Source of the DNA: an uncultured Clostridia bacterium
Lineage (GTDB): Bacteria; Bacillota; Clostridia; Oscillospirales; Oscillospiraceae
Assembly: GCA_947058885.1 (NCBI GenBank)
Contig: CAMSIF010000010.1
Location: 1-38,948 of the forward strand
Direction: 5' to 3'
DNA: 38,948 nt
Shown here: positions 19,152 through 26,395 of the stretch, in pieces
Layout of the letters: each line of letters starts with the position of its first letter
How positions within the stretch are numbered: position 1 is the stretch's first letter
Notes under the pieces: model-generated
Seen by the model: the letters and a program-made list of their open reading frames with translations, nothing else
Databases searched by the model: none
Told to the model about the DNA's origin: nothing
Program-made: the position numbers and the translations under genes

Positions 19152-20269
19152 GGTCCGGCGCCTCCTTTCCGTGCCGCCAGCAGGGCGGCCGCCTTTTCCA
19201 GTCCAGCCATAATCCGCGCTCCGGCGGGACCGGACCGAAGTTCCGCAAGCTCCTCCGCCGCCCCCTGCCGGAGCTCCCCGGCCTTTTGAGGTTCATAGCC
19301 CAAACTTCCTGCGGCGGCGTACCCCGCCAGACGGCCCTCCACCATGGCGGCGGAGGCCTCCTCAATGCCGGAAATATCCCCGGCGGCGTAGAGTCCGGGA
19401 ATGGAGGTCTCCAGGTTCCCGTCCACCACCGGTACATGCCCGGACAGTTCCCGGATGAACGCCATCTGGCATCCCGCCTGCCAGCACAGCTCCGCCAAGG
19501 GGGTGAGACCCACCGCGAGACAGATGGTGTCGCAGCGGATGTCCTCCTCTGTGCCTGGGACAGGCTTCCAGTTCTCGTCCAACCTGCAAATGACCGCGCC
19601 TTCCAGTTTGCCGTTTCCGTAGGCCTCCTTGATGGTGTACCCGGTGCGGATGGGAACACCGGCGCGGCGCAGCTTGGAGGCGTGGACCAGATATCCGCCG
19701 ATGCGGGGCGCGGCCTCAATAACCCCGGCAACCTCTACCCCCGCCTGCAAAAGCTGGTAGGAGACAATCAGACCGATATTACCGGCTCCCACCATCAGCA
19801 CACGCTCCGCCGGTTTTACTCCGTGGACGTTCATCAACGTCTGAACAGCTCCCGCCCCGTAAATACCGGGGAGGTCATTGTTCGGAAAGGCCAGGAACTT
19901 TTCCGCCGCTCCAGTGGCAACGATGGTCCGCTTGGGACGGATTTTCAGATGCTGGTTTTTATACAGGACCGTGACCACGCCGTCCTCATAAATACCCAGA
20001 ACGGCGGCGTCCGTCAGGATTTCAATGTTCGGATGGTTGACGGCGGCATCCGCCAGCGTCCGCCCAATATGTATCCCCCGGTCTCCTGCGTACTGCTTTT
20101 CCGAGCCAAAAAATTTGTGGGTCTGCTTCACCAGCTGGCCGCCGGGGACGTCGCTGCGCTCGCAGAGCAGAACCTTCGCCCCCAGAGACGCCGCGGCGGC
20201 AGCGGCGCACAGTCCAGCGGGACCGCCTCCGGCAACCAGAATCTCCACTTCTCTAATCAAGTGAAACAA
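19145..20269 (-). CDS. NAD(P)/FAD-dependent oxidoreductase (proline dehydrogenase alpha / HcnB-like)
   Basis: EILVAGGGPAGLCAAAAAASLGAKVLLCER; VLMVGAGNIGLIVSYQLLQAG; IPGLYAAGDISGIEEAS. Confidence 0.9.
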   Translation of the reverse strand: MFHLIREVEILVAGGGPAGLCAAAAAASLGAKVLLCERSDVPGGQLVKQTHKFFGSEKQYAGDRGIHIGRTLADAAVNHPNIEILTDAAVLGIYEDGVVTVLYKNQHLKIRPKRTIVATGAAEKFLAFPNNDLPGIYGAGAVQTLMNVHGVKPAERVLMVGAGNIGLIVSYQLLQAGVEVAGVIEAAPRIGGYLVHASKLRRAGVPIRTGYTIKEAYGNGKLEGAVICRLDENWKPVPGTEEDIRCDTICLAVGLTPLAELCWQAGCQMAFIRELSGHVPVVDGNLETSIPGLYAAGDISGIEEASAAMVEGRLAGYAAAGSLGYEPQKAGELRQGAAEELAELRSGPAGARIMAGLEKAAALLAARKGGAGPC

Positions 20270-20564
20270 CCCCCTTCCCGGCCTGCTCCTCTACACGCAT
20301 ACCCGCCTTGACCTTGGTGACGCACACCCGCACGTTAGGCTGCCCGTCCACAGTCATGAAGCAGGAGGAGCAGTTGCCAATGGCGCAGAACAGGCCGCGC
20401 GGGCGGTGCAGCTCGGGGCTGTGCCCCAGCTCCCGGATGCCCGCCGCGTGGAGGGCGGCTGCAATTGTTTCAGACGTGTACCCATCTACCGGCTGGCCGT
20501 TGAAGAAGAAAACCACCTTCTCTCCCCGGTCAAATTCCAGTATAGGATGCTGCTCAATTCTCAC
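20253..20564 (-). CDS. [2Fe-2S] ferredoxin-like subunit (HcnA-like)
   Basis: FFNGQPVDGYTSETIAAALHAAGI..GLFCAIGNCSSCFMTVDGQPNVRVC. Confidence 0.9.
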   Translation of the reverse strand: MRIEQHPILEFDRGEKVVFFFNGQPVDGYTSETIAAALHAAGIRELGHSPELHRPRGLFCAIGNCSSCFMTVDGQPNVRVCVTKVKAGMRVEEQAGKGVVSLD

Positions 20565-20633
20565 ATTTTTTCCTCCTTTTCAATATTGCCTCCCGGTTCC
20601 GGCAGTGCGTTTTCGTGATTTTGCCTATATTCC

Positions 20634-20662
20634 AGTATAACACATTCAACCGGTCTTGGCAA
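20634..20662 (-). promoter_or_regulatory. SigmaA-type promoter of the flavin/Fe-S operon
   Basis: Minus strand TTGCCA-17 nt-TATACT with upstream TG (extended -10). Confidence 0.65.
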
Positions 20663-20701
20663 TAAATTCAGAAAAAGAAGAATATTTTGTTTTTAAGGCT
20701 C

Positions 20702-21739
20702 TTACGGATGTTCCGTCATTTTTCCTTTCAGCCGCAAAATCTCTCTGCGCCTCTCATCCACCGTTTCGCCGGAGACAGCATCCCACTCTGACGCCAGCAG
20801 GGCAATTTCCTCCTCCAGGGCCGCGACAGCCCCGGCGTAATCCCCTTGCAGCTCGCAGACGATAGCGGTGGAGCAAAGAGCGTCCGTATACCGGGGCGGC
20901 TCTTGCAGCTCCAACGCCCGGCGGTAACAGGCCTTGGCCTCCTCATACCGGCCCATACGGGACATAATATCCCCCATGCTCAGCTGAACACACCATTCGT
21001 CCGGGTAGTCCCGGCACATCTGCTCCCAAATTTCCAACGCTTCGGCGTGGCTGCCGCTGGCTTTGGCGAGATGCCCCCGGTACAGGGGTGTGCGGAAGGT
21101 ACCGTCCACCTTCTCCATTCGTTCCAGGTAGGTTTTCGCCTCCTCCACCCGGCCGGTGTTGATGAGCTGGTTCAGAAGCCACTGGTAGCCGTTCCGGAGG
21201 CCGGGATTTTTTTCCACAAATTCCTTGTACCAGTCAATCAGGCGGTATACGTTATTCTGACACCAGTCCACAGGCGCGCCGCCCATTGCCTGCACCAGCT
21301 CCTGGTGGGCGTTGCGCAGATCCGGCTGGCGCGTCAAAGCCTCCCTGGCAAACTCCGCCGCGCGGGCCCGGTGGGCGCGGGCCGTGTGGTTCTCCAGGTC
21401 CGCCAGCAGCTCGCAGGGCTGGCCGTTGGCGGGTTCCCGGCGCGCCTTCTCTAAAAGGAACGCCTCCTCCTGCTCCAGCACCGCCGGGGTGATAAACCTC
21501 TCGTCCCAAATCATATTTTGAATCCGCTCCATCCGCGTCTCGTCCGAGAGGGCAAACAGCGCGTCAATCGTCACGCCGAAGTAGGCTGAGAGAGACGGCA
21601 AAAGCTGCACGTCGGGCGCAGTCGCGCCACGCTCCCATTTGCTCACCGCCTGTGCGCTGACACCCAGCTTTTCCGCCAGCGTCTCCTGGGTCACGCCTCT
21701 TGCCAGGCGCAGGGCTTTGATTTGATTTCCAATTTCCAT
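20702..21739 (-). CDS. XRE-family HTH regulator with TPR-like C-terminal region
   Basis: MEIGNQIKALRLARGVTQETLAEKLGVSAQAVSKWERGATAPDVQLLPSLSAYFGVTID; C-terminal TPR-like helices. Confidence 0.9.
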   Translation of the reverse strand: MEIGNQIKALRLARGVTQETLAEKLGVSAQAVSKWERGATAPDVQLLPSLSAYFGVTIDALFALSDETRMERIQNMIWDERFITPAVLEQEEAFLLEKARREPANGQPCELLADLENHTARAHRARAAEFAREALTRQPDLRNAHQELVQAMGGAPVDWCQNNVYRLIDWYKEFVEKNPGLRNGYQWLLNQLINTGRVEEAKTYLERMEKVDGTFRTPLYRGHLAKASGSHAEALEIWEQMCRDYPDEWCVQLSMGDIMSRMGRYEEAKACYRRALELQEPPRYTDALCSTAIVCELQGDYAGAVAALEEEIALLASEWDAVSGETVDERRREILRLKGKMTEHP

Positions 21740-21864
21740 ATATTCCGTTCTCCTGCTTATTTTTTCGTCCGGACTGTACCCAGTATAGCCCTTCCCCCGC
21801 CTGGTTTCCAGCGTCCAAACAGATTTCCCGCTCAACCGGCGGTTGAACGGGATGCTGCTGTGTC

Positions 21865-21912
21865 CAAAAAAAACGCACTCCCCCCGCCACCGGCGGCTGA
21901 AGAGTGCGTTTA
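21865..21912 (-). terminator. Intrinsic terminator of spo0A
   Basis: On minus strand: AAACGCACTCT...AGTGCGTTT followed by a T-tract; inner GC-rich arm. Confidence 0.75.
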
Positions 21913-21923
21913 TACGCCTAACA

Positions 21924-22676
21924 TTATGCTGTCGTGTTGTTCTTGAGTTTTAAGCGGATTTGGTCGCTGATCATAGCAATAAACTCCGAATTGGTTGGCT
22001 TCCCCTTCGCGTTGCTGACGGTATACCCAAAAAACCGCTGAAGGGTCTCCAGGTCTCCCCGGTCCCAGGCCACCTCGATGGCGTGGCGGATAGCCCGCTC
22101 CACACGGCTTGGCGTAGTATGGTAACGCTTGGCTACTTCCGGGTAGAGCACCTTTGTGACGGAGTTGATAACCTCCATGTCCTCTACGGTAATCATGATA
22201 GCCTCTCGGACGTACTGGTACCCCTTAATGTGCGCCGGGACGCCAACTTCATGGATGATAGACGTCACCAGCTCCTCCAGGCCAGGCATATGGAGGGACG
22301 GTTCCCGTTTTTCCGTCAGACGGAGCAGATTTTCCACAAGGGCGTTCTCATGGTAAGGTTTACTGATGAACATTGCCGCGCCCAGCCGGCCGGCCTCTCC
22401 CACTACCTCTTGGGTGGTAATGGTAGACATCGCCAAAATAGCGGGCCGCCTTTCCGCATCCAACCGCCGCAGGATGCCCAGGCCGTCCAGCCCCGGCAGG
22501 ATCAGATCTAAAGCCAGCACATCCGGCGCGGTCTCCTCCACGAGCCGAAGCGCCTCATTGCCATCCCCAGTGGAGCCTACAACGGAGAACCGGCCTGTGC
22601 GTTCCAGAGCGTCCCGCAGCGCGCTGCGGGCATCGCTGTCAGCGTCAGCCAGCACGATTTTGATTCTGTTATCCAT
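21924..22676 (-). CDS. spo0A: Sporulation transcription factor Spo0A
   Basis: Receiver domain ([37 protein letters not shown]) plus Spo0A_C effector ([52 protein letters not shown]). Confidence 0.97.
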   Translation of the reverse strand: MDNRIKIVLADADSDARSALRDALERTGRFSVVGSTGDGNEALRLVEETAPDVLALDLILPGLDGLGILRRLDAERRPAILAMSTITTQEVVGEAGRLGAAMFISKPYHENALVENLLRLTEKREPSLHMPGLEELVTSIIHEVGVPAHIKGYQYVREAIMITVEDMEVINSVTKVLYPEVAKRYHTTPSRVERAIRHAIEVAWDRGDLETLQRFFGYTVSNAKGKPTNSEFIAMISDQIRLKLKNNTTA

Positions 22677-22701
22677 ATGCGTATATCCTTTCAAAAATTT
22701 A

Positions 22702-22878
22702 TGTCGACATGTAAGGAGGGGCGTCCGTCCGTTTTAGACGAAATATCGAAGCTTCGTTGCACCTTGCTTACAAATTACCATAAACAGACAGAAAACACAA
22801 GGGGAAACTCGAAATTTGTGCCTAAAAATCGTTCTTCAAAATTCGACATTAAAGGTAAAATAAGCCGTTTTTGTCGAA
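22702..22878. promoter_or_regulatory. Candidate Spo0A-binding boxes upstream of spo0A
   Basis: TTCGACA 22842-22848 and TGTCGAA 22872-22878 (both 7/7 to the 0A box TGTCGAA on opposite strands), TGTCGACA 22702-22709 (6/7). Confidence 0.6.
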
Positions 22879-22927
22879 AAAGGTTATAATATGGAATATA
22901 CATTTCACACCCCTGCGGAGGACGGCG

Positions 22928-22967
22928 GCGGCCTCCGCAAAAAAGTTTTTGGGGCCGCAAATTTTTT
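22928..22967 (+). terminator. Terminator-like hairpin in the spo0A-padR intergenic region
   Basis: GCGGCC (22928-22933) / GGCCGC (22953-22958) with inner A/T pairing, then AAATTTTTT. Confidence 0.6.
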
Positions 22968-22968
22968 C

Positions 22969-22997
22969 TTGACAAACGATGCATTGTCATGTATAGT
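22969..22997 (+). promoter_or_regulatory. SigmaA promoter for the padR operon
   Basis: TTGACA-17 nt-TATAGT. Confidence 0.8.
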
Positions 22998-23020
22998 ATG
23001 ATACGAAAGGGGGCGTAGAT

Positions 23021-23359
23021 ATGATTGACCCACAGCTTAAGCGCGGTTTGCTGGACGTGTGCGTACTGACCGCGCTGCGTCAGGAGGACTCCTATGGATA
23101 TCAGATTATTAAGGACCTGGCCGGTTGCATCGATATCTCGGAGTCCACGCTCTATCCAATTCTGCGCCGTCTGGAAGAGGCGGGAAGACTGACGGTCTAC
23201 TCCGTGGAGCACAGGGGCAGGCTGCGCAAGTTCTACCACATCACCCCGGACGGTATCGCCCAGATTGACCAGTTTCTAACCAGTTGGCCGGAAATTGAAC
23301 GGGTATATGATTTTATAAAGGAGAGTGCATTACATGACGCGCGCGCAGTTTCTAAATGA
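23021..23359 (+). CDS. PadR-family transcriptional regulator
   Basis: RGLLDVCVLTALRQEDSYGYQIIKDL..ISESTLYPILRRLEEAGRLTVYSVEHRGRLRKFYHITPDG. Confidence 0.95.
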   Translation: MIDPQLKRGLLDVCVLTALRQEDSYGYQIIKDLAGCIDISESTLYPILRRLEEAGRLTVYSVEHRGRLRKFYHITPDGIAQIDQFLTSWPEIERVYDFIKESALHDARAVSK

Positions 23360-24839
23360 TTTGTACCGCCGTTTAGGGTCTCTGAGCAGAGAACAGGCGG
23401 AGCAGCACCTGACCTACTATGCGGAGATGCTGGCCGACCGCATGGAGGAGGGCATGACAGAGGAGGAGGCCGTGGCCAGTATGGAGGATGTGGGGACCAT
23501 CGCACAGCGCATCCTCCAGGACGAGGGCTCTTCCAAACCCGCCGCCCCGCCCAAGTACCCGAGTCTCAGCGGCGTCCAGCCTGTCAGGGCTGCCAGCACG
23601 GCGGAGCGTCCGAACAGGAAGCTCAATTGGCGCAAACCCGCCAAGTACGCTTTATGGGGACTTGCCGTGCTGTTGGTTGCCGGAATGCTCATCAACCGGT
23701 TCGCCGGAGGCGGCAGCGAAAACAGGGCAAAGCTGTTGGAAGGGGACGCCTCTGTTAAGGAGGACTTTCCTATAGACCGCAGCTCCTCTCATTACGGCAT
23801 CAACATTGGACCGGACGGTATTGAGATTGGCGATGGAATCAGCATCGGACCCGACGGCGTGGAAATCGGCGACGGCGATCACGGCCTGTATGTGGGTCCC
23901 GACGGCATCGAAGTGAACGGCGAAACCATGGATTGGCACGGTTGGCACAATTGGGATGATTGGGATGACTGGGATAATTGGGACAGCTGGGAAGAGTGGA
24001 CCGATCCCGACGATTATACGTTCCACGGTACGGACTACGACGTTCCCGCCAGCGGCATTACGGATGTAAAAATTGAGTGGACGGCGGGACTGGTGCAGAT
24101 ACAGGCAAGCGATCAAGCGGACTCTATCTCCTTCTACGAGGTTTCCACCGGGGAACTGACCAGCAAGACGCAGCTGGTCTACAAAGTGGAGGATGAAACC
24201 CTGCACATCCGATTCGCCAAGCCTAATGTCACCATAAGAGACTCCAAGATGCTTGTGGCGTACATCCCCGACAACTGGCTGGATGAGCTGGAGGTGGAAA
24301 CTACATCTGCCGGGGCGGCCATTTCCCACCTGTCCGTGGAGAGCCTGGAAGTGGATACCACCAGCGGATGCGTGGCCCTCAGCGGGGTGTCCGCCCAGTC
24401 TGTGGAGGTAACTACTACCAGCGGCGACGTGATACTCGACAGCGTCACAACGGGTACTCTGGACATGGACACCACTTCCGGCAATATTGGCGGCACAGCG
24501 GTTACAAAGGAATTGAAGGCGGACACCACCTCCGGCGATGTGACGGTTCAGGCGGAGTCCTGCACAAAATACCGTCTGGATTCTGTCAGTGGAAATCTGT
24601 GCGCGGCCTTGATGGGGGCAGGCCCCTTTGATGTGGAGCTGGAGACCGTCAGCGGCGATATGACTCTGACGATGCCCGGGCAGCTGGGCTTCTCCCTGGC
24701 CTTTGAGACCTTGTCCGGCAGTATTGATTCCGGCGGGTTCAGCCTCTCCGGCGGCGGCGGAAAGTACGTCTGCGGCAGCGGCGCGTCCCAAATTGAGGCG
24801 GACAGTGTCAGCGGCAGCTTGAAGCTGGCGCAAAGTTAA
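23334..24839 (+). CDS. HAAS/DUF1700 domain, TM, repeat linker, DUF4097 beta-solenoid protein
   Basis: N-term MTRAQFLNDLYRRLGSLSREQAEQHLTYYAEMLADRMEEGMTEEEAVASM (HAAS); TM YALWGLAVLLVAGMLI; TTSG-type DUF4097 repeats; overlaps padR 3' end. Confidence 0.88.
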   Translation: MTRAQFLNDLYRRLGSLSREQAEQHLTYYAEMLADRMEEGMTEEEAVASMEDVGTIAQRILQDEGSSKPAAPPKYPSLSGVQPVRAASTAERPNRKLNWRKPAKYALWGLAVLLVAGMLINRFAGGGSENRAKLLEGDASVKEDFPIDRSSSHYGINIGPDGIEIGDGISIGPDGVEIGDGDHGLYVGPDGIEVNGETMDWHGWHNWDDWDDWDNWDSWEEWTDPDDYTFHGTDYDVPASGITDVKIEWTAGLVQIQASDQADSISFYEVSTGELTSKTQLVYKVEDETLHIRFAKPNVTIRDSKMLVAYIPDNWLDELEVETTSAGAAISHLSVESLEVDTTSGCVALSGVSAQSVEVTTTSGDVILDSVTTGTLDMDTTSGNIGGTAVTKELKADTTSGDVTVQAESCTKYRLDSVSGNLCAALMGAGPFDVELETVSGDMTLTMPGQLGFSLAFETLSGSIDSGGFSLSGGGGKYVCGSGASQIEADSVSGSLKLAQS

Positions 24840-24850
24840 GATTAGAAAAA

Positions 24851-24883
24851 TCCGGCTGGCAAATGCCAGCCGGACTTTTTTCT
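24851..24883 (+). terminator. Intrinsic terminator
   Basis: TCCGGCTGGC-aaat-GCCAGCCGGA then CTTTTTT. Confidence 0.85.
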
Positions 24884-24891
24884 GCCGCCGG

Positions 24892-26289
24892 TTAAGCGGC
24901 TTCCGCCTGCTCCTTGGCCTCGAAGCCGTGGACCCAGTCGGAACGGAGGTAATAGATAAGATAGATAATCGAGCTGATGGACCAGGTGACAGGATAGGCC
25001 CAGTAGATAAAGCTGATTTGCCCAAAGAGGTACACCACGATGGCGATATAGGCAATTCGGATGACGCACCATACCGAGAGCATAATAACCATAGGCACAA
25101 ACGCCCTTCCGGCCCCCCGGCACACCGCCGCCACCGAATGGGAAAAGGCCAGCAGAAAGTAGAACAGCGCCAGCACCCGGCACTGGAGCACGCCCAGTTC
25201 AATCACACCCGGCGTACTGTCGAAAAGTCCAATCAGCTGGGGGGCGAAAATATAGGTGAAGACGCCAATGCTCTCCGCCAGAATCATCGCCGCCAGAATG
25301 CTGAACCGCGCCCCCTTCTTCGCCCTGTCGTACTGCTTGGCCCCCAGGTTCTGGCTGATGAAGGTGGTGCAGGCCATGTTGAAGCTGGTGATGGGCAGGA
25401 AGGCGAAAGCCTCAATCTTGGCGTGGGCCCCATACGCCGCCATAGCCAGCTTGCCAAAGGAGTTAATCTGGGACTGGACCACCACGTTAGCCAGGGAGAT
25501 AACGGAGTTCTGTATCCCCGAGGGAAGGCCGTAACGGACCACTTGGAGAAAGATGTGCTTGTGGAACCGGATTTTTTTCAGCTCTACCGTAAAAATGTTG
25601 CCCTTTCGGAGCAGGTAGATCATACACAACACTACGCTCGCCACCTGGGAAAGCACGGTGGCGAAGGCCGCCGCCCATACGCCCCAATGGAACACCCCGA
25701 TAAACAGCACATCCAGCACCACGTTGACCATGGATGAAAAAATCAGGTAGTACAGGGGACGGCGGCTGTTGCCGAGAGCGTTCATGATGCTGCGGCAAAT
25801 GTTGTACAGCACCAGGGCCAGAGACCCCATGAAGTAATACCGGAAATACTCCACCGCGTCCGGCATGACCTCCGGGTCAGTCTGCATCCATGTCAGCAGC
25901 GTAGGGGTAAAGGCCACGCCTACTACCGTGAGAATCAGGCCGCTGGCAATGCCGAAGGCCAGCATGGTGTGGATTGCGTTGGAGACCTGTTCCTCATCCC
26001 CCGCCCCGAAGTAGCGGGAGATGACGATGCCCGCCCCCATGGCGGTGCCCATGAAAAAGCTGACCAGCAGATGAATCAATGTGCCGGAAGATGTAACCGC
26101 CGCCAGGGCCTCCGTGCCCAGGAAGCGGCCGACAATAAGCGCGTCGGCGGTGTTATAGAGCTGCTGAAAGACCTGGCTTAGGAACAGGGGAAGGGCGAAG
26201 CTGATCATTAGGGTATAGGGATTCCCTACGGTCATATCCCTGGTATGCGCCCCGCCGGGTTTACGGACTCCTTCATTTGGTTGTGGCAT
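24892..26289 (-). CDS. MATE-family efflux transporter
   Basis: 12-TM protein; MTVGNPYTLMISFALPLFLSQVFQQLYNTADALIVGRFLGTEALAAV; NIILVFISQNLGAK-type motif TTFISQNLGAKQYDRA. Confidence 0.95.
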   Translation of the reverse strand: MPQPNEGVRKPGGAHTRDMTVGNPYTLMISFALPLFLSQVFQQLYNTADALIVGRFLGTEALAAVTSSGTLIHLLVSFFMGTAMGAGIVISRYFGAGDEEQVSNAIHTMLAFGIASGLILTVVGVAFTPTLLTWMQTDPEVMPDAVEYFRYYFMGSLALVLYNICRSIMNALGNSRRPLYYLIFSSMVNVVLDVLFIGVFHWGVWAAAFATVLSQVASVVLCMIYLLRKGNIFTVELKKIRFHKHIFLQVVRYGLPSGIQNSVISLANVVVQSQINSFGKLAMAAYGAHAKIEAFAFLPITSFNMACTTFISQNLGAKQYDRAKKGARFSILAAMILAESIGVFTYIFAPQLIGLFDSTPGVIELGVLQCRVLALFYFLLAFSHSVAAVCRGAGRAFVPMVIMLSVWCVIRIAYIAIVVYLFGQISFIYWAYPVTWSISSIIYLIYYLRSDWVHGFEAKEQAEAA

Positions 26290-26334
26290 GACGTTCTAAT
26301 TTTCCTCCCTCTCCAATCAGTTTCGATACTTCCT

Positions 26335-26365
26335 ATCGTACCACCTGGAGCCAGCTCCATGTCAA
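26335..26365 (-). promoter_or_regulatory. Promoter with 19-bp spacer and internal dyad (MerR-type architecture) upstream of the MATE gene
   Basis: Minus strand TTGACA-TGGAGCTGGCTCCAGGTGG(19)-TACGAT; dyad ACATGGAGC-TG-GCTCCAGGT (8/9). Confidence 0.6.
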
Positions 26366-26395
26366 GACATTTTTTCAGGGAAAGGATAGAAACCT

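Noticed and set aside
21826-21851. Second hairpin (CCCGCTCAACC..GGTTGAACGGG) between the spo0A terminator and the XRE gene
   Set aside because: Stem is plausible but has a mismatch/wobble and no T-tract or competing partner; too weak to call a regulatory element.
23652-25202. 516-aa minus ORF spanning the DUF4097 gene and the 3' end of the MATE gene
   Set aside because: Crosses a strong terminator at 24851-24883 and is antisense to a gene with clear repeats.
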